DNA of 64,000 nucleotides from NCBI GenBank assembly GCA_019802505.1, contig JAFMOC010000084.1:341001-405000 (forward strand), in the 5' to 3' direction. Shown here one piece after another: positions 34,151 to 44,520 of the stretch. The position numbers and the translations under genes were made by a program. The notes beneath the pieces were generated by a model. That model made no database searches, was not told the DNA's origin, and worked only from the letters and a program-made list of their open reading frames with translations. This DNA comes from Corydoras sp. C115. Lineage: Eukaryota > Chordata > Actinopteri > Siluriformes > Callichthyidae. Every line of letters begins with the position of its first letter. Within the stretch, counting starts at the first letter, position 1.

Positions 34151-34800
34151 ATATGCTGTATATCCTGATCAGGGTTAAGGAGGTGTTGAGGAAAAATGGC
34201 AAAACACCCGAATCACCAGTTTACTGAAAGGCAGACATACAGACACATCAACACCTGGGACAATCAACTATCTTGAATTCACCCAATAAGTTTTGCACTG
34301 TGGGAAAAACAGTTACAAAAGAAAATCCTGACAGGTGTGATCCTGTGAGGTGAATATGCAATGTACACTTAGACCCAAATTAATTATTATGGGTAATTAT
34401 ACGCACTTTTACAAAAGAACAATTTAACAGAATCTTAAAACCAGAACCACCAAACGGCAAGACAAGGCAACAGTGGCATGTTAATCACAGGGCAGACATA
34501 TATTCACATAAAAACATTCATTCATTCATCTTCCACTTAACCCTCTACTAGGATCATAGGGGGACTCCCCATGACCATCCAAGGGAGAAGGTTCCATTTG
34601 CTGGACAGATGCGGCACCCAGGAGAGTGCGGCAATTTTATTTATATTTTATACTTAAAATTTTATTTTATTGCTGCTATATTTCATTCAAAACCTAATAT
34701 TTAAAAACATAATTGTACCATTTAGGGCCAACTGGATGTGTGAAATGGAATTTCGTGTTATGTAAATGACAATAAAGTATCCTTGAATAAAATTTATTGC
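34151..34800. other. Intergenic with one SINE relic
   Basis: 34515-34640 holds a heavily eroded reverse (CATT)-tailed SINE (TTCATCTTCCACTTAACCCT, GGGACTCCCCATGACCATCC). The remaining sequence shows nothing recognisable. Confidence 0.55.
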
Positions 34801-34809
34801 TGGTACACC

Positions 34810-34849
34810 CTCACACACACACACACGCACACACACACACACACACAAA

Positions 34850-34890
<41 letters not shown>

Positions 34891-34898
34891 ACACACAT

Positions 34899-34975
<77 letters not shown>

Positions 34976-34977
34976 AC
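34810..34977. repeat. (CA)n microsatellite, about 165 bp
   Basis: The longest CA array of the window, with few interruptions (CGCA, AAAC, CATA, ATAAAA). Confidence 0.97.
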
Positions 34978-35004
34978 ACAGTATAAGGGCATTTGGAGCA
35001 TTTA

Positions 35005-35328
35005 ATTTACCTTGAATTCAGGTTTAAATCCCAATCTGGGTAAAGTTTACATGTTCTCACCGTGTCTGCGTGGGTTTCCTCTGGGTTCTCCGGTTTCTCC
35101 CACAGTCCAAAAATATGGATTTATGGACAATTGAATGCTCTAAATTGCCCCTATATAGTATATGTGTGTGCATGTGTGTTATTAAGTGAATGTGTGCCCA
35201 GCGATAAATTGGTGCCCTGTCCTGGGTGTATCTGCCCAGCTCCCAAAACGTTCTCCCCTGGATGGGCATGGGGAACCTCCCCGTGACCGGAGTAGGGGAT
35301 TAAGCGGAAATAATGAATGAATGAAAAA
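35005..35328 (+). mobile_element. (CATT)-tailed SINE, diverged
   Basis: Forward copy from TTTAAATCCCAATCTGGGTA to the tail GATTAAGCGGAAATAATGAA and (TGAA)n. The tRNA-like head is replaced by the CA array. Confidence 0.88.
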
Positions 35329-35999
35329 CATTGTTTTGCAATTTTTGTTTTAATTAACATTTATAGAATGGCTGTGGTTCAATCAATATAGGTATCAAAA
35401 CAAGCAACTCCCATGGCAATAGCTGAGATTAAAATGTCACACTGACCTAAATCTTGCATCTTAATATCTTGCAATGGCCATTTTGTTTTTTTAAATGAAA
35501 AAATTCACATCAGAATCAGAGTGAAACATAACCTGTTTGTAAGTGATGGATTGTATAAAACATGTCATGTATATAATAAACTGTCACTTAAACATAAATC
35601 TTTCATCGTTAAATCTATCATCACTAGGGTTAAGAGGACCTGCTGAACTACTGAGCTGCTGAAGCAGGCCGACTTTAACTCATCACCTCATATTAAAACC
35701 ATATGAACTGTGGGGTCTGCAGCCATTAATGAAATTCATTTCCTGGGGAATTGCAATAAATGTATATATGGCACTGCAGTAGCATAATTAGAATCGCCAC
35801 TTCTAAACTGACACAAAGCTACTTCATCAGCAAACCTGTTTACAAACTGGGAAAAATTATCCTAGGATTTAGTTGTGAACATTTAAAGAAAAAAAAACAT
35901 CGCAGTAATTTGAGTACAGGATGAACTTTGATTGGACTGCTGAAAACCATATATCAGTTGTTGGAAACTTGTTTGAAACAAGTTAAATCAATGTAATAA

Positions 36000-36003
<4 letters not shown>
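35329..36003. other. Intergenic, repeat-poor
   Basis: No mobile element or gene recognised. Composition is AT-rich but not simple. Confidence 0.5.

Positions 36004-36081
<78 letters not shown>
36004..36081. repeat. (TA)n microsatellite, part 1
   Basis: A TA array that continues at 36537-36558 and at 38167-38223, being interrupted by two inserted elements. Confidence 0.95.
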
Positions 36082-36082
<1 letters not shown>

Positions 36083-36083
<1 letters not shown>

Positions 36084-36536
36084 GTTACCTTTGTCCGTTT
36101 TTCCCCGGGAGGAGGGCGGCTAACGCGGAGGTGTAGCATTCAGCCGCTCGCGCCTAGTGAGCGCTCCCGGGTACCGACCATGCGGGGAAAAATGCGTGCG
36201 TCGGTCCACGGCGAACGCTCCCACGGAATACGACCCACGCGGAGAAGGTGCGCAGCGCCGCACCGTGGTTGTACGCGGAAGGAGAGTCCAAACACCGGGA
36301 TAAAAATCAAAATGAGAATTTAATAAAAATTGGTGCTGGGACACCAACAAAAAGGGGGAACAAACAAACAACGTAACATTGGGTATAAAAACCACAAAAC
36401 AAAGATGTGCGCCGAAGGGAAGGAAAACTCAGAATAAATACAAAAGGAACTAAACACGTGAACAAAACAAACCAATCACCCAACTGAAACAATTAAGGAC
36501 ACAAACGAGGGACAGGTGCCATAGGCACCTGTTACA
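36083..36536 (-). mobile_element. GC-rich LTR-like element (possible solo LTR)
   Basis: 454 bp inserted within the TA array. It begins TGTTACC and ends GTTACA on the + strand, so its ends are short inverted TGTWAC sequences, as solo LTRs have. The interior is CpG-rich on the left and carries an ATTAAA-type signal on the - strand. A GGTGCCATAGGCACC hairpin lies at the right end. It is related to 42660-43058. A non-autonomous DNA element remains possible because no internal retroviral part is present. Confidence 0.5.
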
Positions 36537-36559
36537 ATATATATATATATATATATATA

Positions 36560-38163
36560 CAGTTGTGATCAAATTTATTCAACCCCCAATGCTGCGAAGG
36601 GTTTTATGGAATTCAGTGCACATTTGTAATTGTGTTCATAATGAAATCTTACAAGGACTTGTTAAAGAACTAAATGCAACTAAGATGGCATCAATTGTTT
36701 TTGTCATAAAGTTTTAAATGGCCTTTTTGTGATTTCTTCATTGACACAATTATTCAACCCCTTTACAACTACCACTCATAAGAACAGAGGTTCATTCCAG
36801 TGTTTTCAATCAGGTATTGAAAACACCTGTGGATGTCAACGAGCAGCAATCAAGCATGATAAGCACAAATTAGGCAGATTTAAAAGGACTGTGATACTCC
36901 GCTCCTTCTAGACATCTACTGGTGTGTTTACAAGCATGGTGAAGGCAAGAGAATGGTCCCAGAAGACAAGAGAAGAGGTTATTGCTCTTCACAAGAATGG
37001 CAATGGATATAAAAAGATTGCGAAGTTGTTAAATATTCCAAGAGACACTATCGGAAGTATCATTCGCAAGTTCAAGTTAAAGGGCACAGTGGAAACGTTA
37101 CCTGGTCGTGGCAGAAAGAAGATCCTGACCATGACTGCTGTGCGCTACCTGAAGCGTAATGTGGAGAAAAATCCCCGCGTGACTGCTAAGGAACTGAAAA
37201 AAGACCTGTCAGATGTGGGCACTGAAGTTTCAGCTCAGACAATAAGGCGCGCACTGCATAACGAAGACCTCCATGCCAGAACTCCCAGGCGCACCCCCTT
37301 GCTGACTCCAAAGAACAAGAAAAGTCGACTGCAGTATGCCAAAAGTCATGTGGACAAGCCACAAAGGTTTTGGGACAGTGTACTGTGGTCAGATGAAACT
37401 AAATTAGAACTGTTTGGGACAATGGACCAGCGCTATGTTTGGAGGAGGAAGAACCAGGCTTATGAACAAAAGAACACCTTGCCTACTGTGAAGCATGGCG
37501 GGGGGTCAATTATGCTTGGGGGCTGTTTTGCTTCTAATGGTACAGGAAAGCTTCAACGTGTGCAGGGTACCATGAATTCCCTTCAGTACCAGGAGATCTT
37601 GGAGGAAAATGTGATGGAGTCAGTCACAAACCTGCGGCTTGGGAGACGTTGGACCTTCCAACAGGACAATGATCCGAAGCACACATCCAAGTCCACTAGA
37701 GCATGGTTGAACATGAAAGGCTGGAACATTCTAGAGTGGCCATCACAATCACCAGACTTAAATCCAATTGAGAACCTCTGGTGGGACCTAAAGAAGGCAG
37801 TTGCAGTGCACAAGCCTAAGAATGTGACTGAACTGGAGGCTTTTGCCCATGAAGATACCCATAGGTCGCTGCAAGACACTTGTGTCAAGCTATGCTTCAC
37901 GCTTGAAAGCTGTCATAACTGGAAAAGGATGTTGTACTAAGTACTGAAAAATAATGTCACTAGGGGGTTGAATAAAACTGATAATGATGTGAGCACAGTA
38001 AAGACATTTGTGGTTATTCCATCATAAATATTATGTTATATTTGTCTAATTTATAAGTGCCTCTTTGATATAATTGTAAATAAGATGACTGAAATGATCC
38101 AAATCAATGTCAAACTGGCCAAAACACTTTATTTCAGTGGGGGTTGAATAAATTTGATCACAA

Positions 38164-38166
<3 letters not shown>
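36560..38166 (+). mobile_element. Tc1 transposon, apparently intact
   Basis: 1607 bp with outer inverted repeats identical for about 29 bp (both start CAGTTGTGATCAAATTTATT) and flanked by TA, inside a TA microsatellite. Inner repeats with the TTATTCAACCCC core lie at about 36750 and, inverted, at about 37962, giving the IR/DR layout seen in Sleeping Beauty-like Tc1 elements. The transposase frame between them is uninterrupted. Confidence 0.96.
36924..37940 (+). CDS. Tc1-like transposase, intact frame
   Basis: 338 codons with no internal stop, close to the usual 340 aa of Tc1 transposases. The likely start is the second Met (36936, MVKAREWSQ), because related proteins begin MVK; the ATG at 36924 adds four residues. 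Residues 10-50 form a paired-type helix-turn-helix, followed by a GRGRKK basic patch (61-66) as in the AT-hook/nuclear signal region. The DDE catalytic triad is visible as D157 (LWSDETK), D248 (FQQDNDPKHTS) and E283 (NPIENLWW), a DD34E spacing. The C terminus (RMLY) replaces the common K(G/T)Y ending. It would cut and paste the element at TA sites. Activity is plausible from sequence, not shown. Confidence 0.95.
   Translation: MFTSMVKAREWSQKTREEVIALHKNGNGYKKIAKLLNIPRDTIGSIIRKFKLKGTVETLPGRGRKKILTMTAVRYLKRNVEKNPRVTAKELKKDLSDVGTEVSAQTIRRALHNEDLHARTPRRTPLLTPKNKKSRLQYAKSHVDKPQRFWDSVLWSDETKLELFGTMDQRYVWRRKNQAYEQKNTLPTVKHGGGSIMLGGCFASNGTGKLQRVQGTMNSLQYQEILEENVMESVTNLRLGRRWTFQQDNDPKHTSKSTRAWLNMKGWNILEWPSQSPDLNPIENLWWDLKKAVAVHKPKNVTELEAFAHEDTHRSLQDTCVKLCFTLESCHNWKRMLY

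Positions 38167-38223
<57 letters not shown>
38167..38223. repeat. (TA)n microsatellite, part 3
   Basis: Continuation of the TA array on the right of the Tc1 element. Confidence 0.95.
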
Positions 38224-38230
<7 letters not shown>

Positions 38231-38344
38231 AGCATTGCATATGTTATGTAAAAATTTGGTACTTTTTAGTTTTTGCTGATTTTCTATGTAAAAACCAAAA
38301 ATAAATCACATCTGTGGAAAACATAATACTCCACATGTTTTGCA

Positions 38345-38642
38345 CAGTGGCAAACCCAAACTGGGTGGAGTTTCCATGTTCTCCCCGTGTCCGCGTGGGT
38401 TTCCTCAGGTTTCTCCAGTGTCCTCCCACAGCCCAAAAACATGGATCAAAGTCAATTGAATTCTCCAAATTGCCCCATGTAGAGTGTGTTTGTGTGTGTG
38501 TCTGTGTGTGTCCAGGGATGGATTGGAGCCCTGTCTTGGGTGTATCTGCCTGGCGCCCGAAACGTTCTCTTCTGAATGGACATGGGGAAACCCCTGCGAC
38601 TCTAGTACAGAATAAAGCGGAAGATAAGACGGATGGATGGAT
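38345..38642 (+). mobile_element. (CATT)-tailed SINE, 5'-truncated
   Basis: Forward, from AACTGGGTGGAGTTTCCATG to AAGCGGAAGATAAGACGGAT and a (GGAT)n tail instead of (GAAT)n. Confidence 0.9.
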
Positions 38643-39554
38643 GATTTGCACAGTTTTAGTTCATTAGCTATGTTGAATATATTGAATGATTAATTATATA
38701 TGTATTCTAGTCAAAAGACATGCAAATTATTTGCACAAAAGTTTGCACAAAAAAAACATTTTAATTTAAGTTTAAGACAATTTTATTATATAGTTAATGG
38801 TTACATGAGTGAAGCTTCAGGTGGATGCTACTTTTATTCTTAATTTTTTTTTTTTACATCTTACATGTCACAGCTAAACGTGAAACCTATAAAAACCACT
38901 TATACTATAATTTTGTTTAACTTTACTAATTAATTTTTTATTTTCGTTATTTGTTCATTTTGATGTCTCTGTTATCCTTTTTTTATTCACACATATTTTT
39001 TTTCTATGTATGTTATGTCTATGTATACTTCCTTTTGCATTGGATTGTTGTTTGTGCTATTGTTGTTTCCATTGGTATTTTTACAGGATTCATCTGACTT
39101 ATCTTTGAGCCGCACTTCCTGTGTCCTTCCTCTAGCTTTTTCAGCATTTGGTCATTTTTTACAGCAGGTTTTCCTCTTCTGGGTTAACTTTACATCCATT
39201 ATTTTTTTCAGTTCGGTTAGTCCTTTGTTTGCATTTTGCTGTCTTCTATTAGTTAAATTTGTATCTGCCGTTTTTGTTGTACCCGTATCTAGGCTGCTGG
39301 TGGTTAATAACAGACTTTCCTAAAGGCCTTCCTTCTCAACTTCACCATAACAGATTTATTTGTACTGTATATGTATATGATTGTCAAACAATAAATTTAT
39401 ATAATATATTATATATATTATAATCTGATGACTTTAAAATGTTTAGAATGAATATTTTATCTTTTCATATCACAACATAATAATAAAAAAAATTAAAAGG
39501 TTTAGAAGGTCTTAAAATTAGGAAGCTACAATATAGACCCATATATATTGTATA
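38643..39554. other. Intergenic, nothing recognised
   Basis: Very T-rich region. The 105-aa frame at 39006-39323 is a low-complexity, hydrophobic by-product of T-rich DNA without a recognisable domain. Confidence 0.5.
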
Positions 39555-39738
39555 TATTGCCCCATATAGACTCTGTGTGTGTGAGACTGTGAGTGAATGT
39601 GCCCAGTGATAGATTTGTGCCCTATCATGAGTGTATCTGGCCAGCACCCAAAACATTCTCCACTGGATGGGCATGGGCAACCCCCCTGTGACCCTAGTAG
39701 AGGATTAAGCAGAAGATAATAAATGAATGAATGAATGT
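39555..39738 (+). mobile_element. (CATT)-tailed SINE, 5'-truncated
   Basis: From TTGCCCCATATAGACTCTGT to AGGATTAAGCAGAAGATAAT and (AATG)n tail. Confidence 0.88.
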
Positions 39739-39749
39739 AATTCCATCCA

Positions 39750-39985
39750 GCACATGGCTTAGTGGTTAGCATGTTTACCTCTTAGTGCTGGTGAATCAGG
39801 TTGAAATCCTGTTTGATGGGTTTACTCAGAGTTCTCTGGTTTCTTTCACAGTCCAAAACCTGGATTCAAGGTAAATTAAATGCTCTAAATTGCCCCACAT
39901 ATAGTGTGTTTGTGTGTGTGACTATGTAAATAAGTGTGCCCAGTGATAGATTTGCGCACTGTTCTGAGTCTATCTGCCTAGTTTT
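39750..39985 (+). mobile_element. (CATT)-tailed SINE, diverged, no 3' end
   Basis: Head CATGGCTTAGTGGTTAGCAT, body up to GTTCTGAGTCTATCTGCCTA, then cut. It directly follows the previous copy, giving a head-to-tail pair. Confidence 0.85.
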
Positions 39986-40014
39986 AATTTTTAATTAATT
40001 AATTTTTTATTTAT

Positions 40015-40490
40015 TCATTCATTTATTATCTCCCGCTTTATCCTATATTAGGGTTATGGTGGGGTTCCCCATGCCCATCCAGGGGAGAATGTCAAGTCAA
40101 GTCAAGTCAAGTAATTTATTTATATAGCGCTTTTTACAACAGTACATTGTCACAAAGCAGCTTTACAGAATGAAAAGCCTTTAAACCCCCAAAGAGCAAG
40201 CCGAAGCGACAGTGGCAAGAAAAAACTCCCTTTTATCTTGTTTTTAAGGAAGAAACCTTGGGAGGACCAAGACTCAATGGGGGACTCATCCTCCTTGAGC
40301 GGCCGGGCAGCAACAACAGTGTAGAACAGCCATGTCCAGATACTAAACAAATGGAAAAACTAACAACTAGAAAACTATATGTGAGTCCATTAGGGGGCGT
40401 CCTGCAGGAGGATCTTCAAGGAGAATGTCTCGGGCGCTGGGCAGATAGACCCAGGACAGGGCGCCAATCCATAGCTGGGCAAATTTTTAA
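40015..40490 (-). mobile_element. (CATT)-tailed SINE interrupted by a LINE
   Basis: The SINE reads from its tail (40015) to CAGGGGAGAATGTC (40093) and resumes at 40420 with GGAGAATGTCTCGGGCGCTG until CGCCAATCCATAGCTGGGC. The intervening 326 bp is a LINE fragment. The SINE head is absent. Confidence 0.95.
40094..40419 (-). mobile_element. LINE 3' fragment inserted in a SINE
   Basis: Same LINE family as 12687, starting with a (TCAAG)n tail and TTTATTTATATAGCGCTTTT. It is flanked by a perfect 10-bp duplication GGAGAATGTC (40084-40093 and 40420-40429) of SINE sequence. 5'-truncated at GTCCTGCAGGAGGATCTTCA. Confidence 0.95.
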
Positions 40491-41330
40491 TTTAATTTAA
40501 TTAATTTAATAAAAATTAATTACGACAACCTTCCCCAAAAATGTACATTTCCATAGTCATTGATGATCTGGGCTGCATGTCATGTAAAGACCCAAGGGAT
40601 GGCAGTCATTACATCTTCAATAAATGCCAAAGTTTACATTTTAAATTTGAACATTTATCTTATTGAATGAGTTGAAAGAATGTTTGCTGATGATGCTGTT
40701 CTTCTTTACGATTATAATGCATCTTGCCATAGGGCAATAAGATGTGAAAGCATTAATTTAAGAAAGACATTTACTGTCAATGGCATAAACCAGATCTTAA
40801 TTCAGGTAAAAATCTCAGTTTAAAATTGGAGAAACTGGCCAATAACAATGCTTCAATATGCAAAGCTGTTCTGGCAATATGTCAATATGAGACAGCTGGA
40901 GCAGGATTAATCAAGAATAGTGTTTGTCATTATTCAAGTCTATACCTTTACAATATTTTAAAAAAAATTAAGTGAGTCCATATTTTTTTCTCTACTTGAT
41001 ATAAAAATCAATCCTCACTGACTACAAAAATTTAATTTGGCATGACGGGTGAGATTTAAAAAAAAAAAAAAGTTGTCTTCCAAAGATAGGCATGACAGAA
41101 AACCACTGAATTAGATAAACATCACTGCTTGGTGTTAATCCATATATTTTTTTATATTTTACTTATACATCTCTGTGCCTTATTTGCTCTAATTTCATTA
41201 AGATAATCATAATTATTAAATATAATACCAATGTTTAAAAAAATAAGTCTTTTAAAAGTAAATCTTAATTTAAATTTAAATTTAGATGGAATTTAAGAAT
41301 GTTCCAAAAACGCCTCAATAAAGCAATGGC
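40491..41330. other. Intergenic, AT-rich, nothing recognised
   Basis: No repeat family or gene is recognised. The run TTTAATTTAATTTAATTAAT (40485-40505) is a simple repeat. Confidence 0.5.
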
Positions 41331-41740
41331 ACAGGCTGTCATGCCACTTTACCACTTTGTAACCGTGAGGCATAAAATATGCTTCACTCCAATGTGCCAT
41401 GTGTGCTGTTTAATAAATGGAATAAGATGGCACACAAACGGAAAAAGGATGCCAAGCTAATCAGTGTGAGAGTGCCAGGAGTGCCATCTTACAGGAGCGG
41501 GAACAAACTACCTCCATGCTCCGTCATAACAGCAGTGGCACTAACTCATGATGTGTTGTTGCACACACTACCCAGTGCAGAAAGATTTACTGCATAGACA
41601 TGTGCTGCTTTTGCTGTTCTCATGCCAAAAGACTCATTATGTTAGTTGGATAGAATGAGATGCCTGAGTGGCCGGTGATGGATGTGTGGAGCAACCAACC
41701 AGCCCCTGAGGAGCACAAGCCCCTGTGTGTGTATTTGTAT
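41331..41740. other. Repeat-poor intergenic island
   Basis: Balanced, unique sequence. The 72-aa frame 41379-41597 has no recognisable domain. Possibly a conserved non-coding element in the space downstream of mecom. Confidence 0.35.
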
Positions 41741-41934
41741 GTGTTATACTAATATATTGATTATTAAATATTAAAATGTTAATTGCTAATAAGCCTTTTG
41801 CCAATACCTCTTTTTCTCTTCTTTCGTCTTTTTCTCTTACTTTGTCTAATCCTCTCTCTCACTCTCTTTTTATGCTTCAATACTTTATGCTTCTATGCTT
41901 TTAATCTTCATATTTTATTTCTCTCTCTCTTGTT

Positions 41935-42071
41935 CTCACACACATACATACACACACCAACCAGCTGGTCAGTTTGTACACTTCAAGACATGTGCACCTG
42001 ACAACACACACAAATATACACAGCTCTGCATCAAGCCAAACACCCATTATCACCGCCAATCCACACACACA

Positions 42072-42110
<39 letters not shown>
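41935..42110. repeat. (CA)n tracts
   Basis: Two CA-rich blocks (about 41936-41957 and 42062-42110) with unique sequence between. Confidence 0.9.
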
Positions 42111-42113
<3 letters not shown>

Positions 42114-42320
42114 TACACCCTGCTTCAGCCAACCTCATCAAAATGAGATGACCTGCCATGACCTCATCAGCGCCGACTGACCCATGATGACCTCATCAAA
42201 GCCGGTCATCCTGCCGAGCTCGGCGACCGACAGCTTACTCTGACCATTGAGGGGGAAAAAATCCAGCCCATCAATTACCAAAGAGTGTGACACCACTTTT
42301 ACTGCATGACCACAGGCTAA
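42111..42320. promoter_or_regulatory. Candidate enhancer with repeated TGACCTCATCA
   Basis: Two exact copies of TGACCTCATCA (about 42158 and 42188), plus a CAACCTCATCA and a GATGACCTG, lie within about 70 bp, in GC-richer unique DNA between CA tracts. The motif resembles CRE/AP-1-type half sites. No coding frame. Regulatory role is inference from motif clustering and location downstream of mecom. Confidence 0.3.
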
Positions 42321-42325
42321 AACAC

Positions 42326-42329
42326 ACAG

Positions 42330-42360
<31 letters not shown>

Positions 42361-42409
42361 AGCATGGGCTATAACTGCATATTGACCTCAGATGGGCAAT
42401 GCATGTGTA

Positions 42410-42446
<37 letters not shown>
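42326..42446. repeat. (CA)n and (TG)n pair
   Basis: CA run at 42328-42356 and TG run at 42413-42446, which are complementary and could form a hairpin. Confidence 0.9.
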
Positions 42447-42447
<1 letters not shown>

Positions 42448-42659
42448 ACCTCAGCTTGTTCTGATTTAGATCAAGTGCTTTGCAGCATGTACACTCCATT
42501 TCAAAACACAGTCTGTTTTGGGAGACCTAGAATATGTAATTAAACCTTTATTTTATTTGAAACTTATTTTAAATTGTTCAATTATCAAACATTAATTTAA
42601 TGCCTAAAATAATTTTGATTTAGTGTCTAAAAACCATAAAAGTTGTTAACAACGCTCGT

Positions 42660-43058
42660 CTTCCCTGGGAGATCGGCTACGCGGGGGAACGGCGTACGCC
42701 GCTTGCGCCTGAAAGCGTCCACAGGGCACGGCTGTGCGGAGAGAATGCGCAACGCCGAGGCACCTGTGAACGCTGACACGGATAAAACCTGTGCGGGGAA
42801 ATGCACAGCGTCGTACCATCTTCAAACGCGGAAGGAGAGTTCAGAGACCCCGGGCATAAAAACAAAACAGGATTAAAACAGGATTTATTAGTCACAAACG
42901 CGACTAACACCGGGATAAACCCATACAAAGACGTGCATGGGGTAAAGGGAATACGGAAACTAAATACAAAAAACATCCGGTCACGTGCACAAAATAAACC
43001 AATCACCCAACGGAGTCCAAGAATACACAAATGAGGGACATGTGCCCCAAAAGTACAC
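42660..43058 (-). mobile_element. GC-rich LTR-like element, diverged copy
   Basis: Shares with 36083-36536 the order of blocks: GGCTACGCGG start, GCGGAAGGAGAGTTC, a CCGGGATAAA block, and AAATAAACCAATCACCCAAC then AATGAGGGACATGTGCC. It is strongly CpG-rich against its AT-rich surroundings. Ends are eroded and no target duplication was seen. Confidence 0.5.
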
Positions 43059-43204
43059 TGAGGGAAGAGAGTTATGAGAACAAAATTACATTTACAATTC
43101 TTGAATTCTGGCTGTCAAAGGAACAGGAATTAGTTCAATCTTTAAATGAACAAGGTTTTTAATTACAGACTAGAATATAAGTTCCATGACAATAAATTAA
43201 TATA

Positions 43205-43488
43205 TATATCCATCCATCCATTGTCTTCTGCTTTATCCTCTACTAGGGTCGCAGTGGAGTTCCCCATGCCCATCCAGGGGAGAATGTTTTGGGCGCTGGG
43301 CAGATACACCCAGGACAGGGCGCCAATCTATTGCTGGGCACACTCACACAAACACACTATACATGGAGCAATTTGGAGAATTCACTTGAGGTTGATGTTT
43401 TTGGACTGTGTGAGGAAACCGGAGAACCCGGAGGAAACCCATGCGGACACGGGGAGAACATGGAAACTCCACTCAGATTGGGATTCGA
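43205..43488 (-). mobile_element. (CATT)-tailed SINE, head truncated
   Basis: Tail in the form (CATC)n, body well preserved to CACTCAGATTGGGATTCGAA, and cut inside the B box. Confidence 0.92.
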
Positions 43489-43679
43489 ATTTCTTGAAAT
43501 TGTCTTGAATTTCATTCAAAAAGCAAAATCTGTATATTATATTTATTCACTACACAAATATTTGTATAACGTTTATTTAAATACACAATAATTATTTAAA
43601 TACAAACAAGGACTTTAAAAAATGTTGGCTGACTGAAAAGTATAAATATGAAAAGTATGAGCATGCAGCACTTAATATT

Positions 43680-44214
43680 TAGTTGGGGCTCCTTTGGCAT
43701 GCATAACTTCTGACCACTCAGCAGTAGTCCAGTTCTTTTTGTCCCTATCCCAGGCCAAACGCTTCTGATGCTGTCTCTTGTCTCTTCTGATGCTGTCTCT
43801 TGTCTCTTCTGATGCTGTCTCTTGTCTCTTCTGATGCTGTCTCTTGTCTCTTCTGATGCTGTCTCTTAACACAAGGAATGCGACGGCTGAAACCCATGTC
43901 TCGCATATGTCTGGTATGTATGTATGGTGGTTCTTGAAGCAGTGACACTGACTAACTGATCTTTGTGAATCTCCCTCACATTTTGTAAGGGTTTTTGTTT
44001 TACAATCCTCACCAGGGTGCGGTTACCCATATTGCTTGTATACTTTTTTGACCACAATTTTCCTTCCCTTCGCCTCTATATTAATTTGCTTGGACACAGA
44101 ACTTTGCGTGAACAGCTAGTCTCTTTAGCAATGACCTTTTGTTTCTTGCCCTCCTTGTGCAAGGTGTCAATAGTTGTCTTTTGGACAACTGTCATAACAG
44201 CGGTTTTCCCCATG
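43680..44214 (-). pseudogene. Tc1 transposase pseudogene with internal minisatellite
   Basis: Starts MGKTAVMTVVQKT at 44214 and includes the helix-turn-helix (GKKQKVIAKE). Further pieces are readable in other frames: VSVTASRTTIHT, GFSRRIPCVK and KRLAWDRDKKNWTTAEWSEV. Between the last two lies a 22-bp tandem repeat. It then jumps to the element's 3' end, so no catalytic residues remain. Confidence 0.85.
43765..43868. repeat. 22-bp minisatellite, about 5 copies
   Basis: Unit CTGATGCTGTCTCTTGTCTC plus TT, repeated with period 22 from 43765. Because 22 is not a multiple of 3, the encoded peptide cycles through three frames. Confidence 0.95.
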
Positions 44215-44520
44215 ACTGTGTAGCCTACATAACTAGACTGAGGGACCATTTAAAAGCCTTTGTAGGTGTTAATTAGCCGATTAGAGTTTTGCATCGGGGG
44301 TGTCTTCAATATTGAACTTTTTACAATATCCAAATTTTCTGAGATACTGAATTTGGGATCTTCATTTGTTGTCAATTATAATTATCAAAAATAAATAAAT
44401 TAACATTTAAAATATATCAGTCTGTGTGTAATAAATGAATATAATACATTTCACTTTTTGAATTAAATTAGTGAAATGTGTTATATTCATTTATGATATT
44501 CCAATTTTATGACCTAAAGT

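Larger units (their letters stand above)
43640..44520 (-). mobile_element. Tc1-like transposon, decayed
   Basis: The - strand carries a broken Tc1 transposase start and middle. The flanking parts GAGATACTGAATTTGGGATC (about 44340) and TATATCAGTCTGTGTGTAAT (about 44415) match what I recall of the terminal regions of a widespread fish Tc1 family. The catalytic half is absent. Confidence 0.75.

Noticed and set aside
39006..39323. 105-aa hydrophobic frame
   Set aside because: A by-product of T-rich DNA, with no signal peptide-like boundary, family motif or splice sites.
42643..43034. Frames of 77 to 117 aa in the CpG-rich element
   Set aside because: Stop-poor because GC-rich; the composition and its sister copy at 36083 show that it is a repeat, not a gene.
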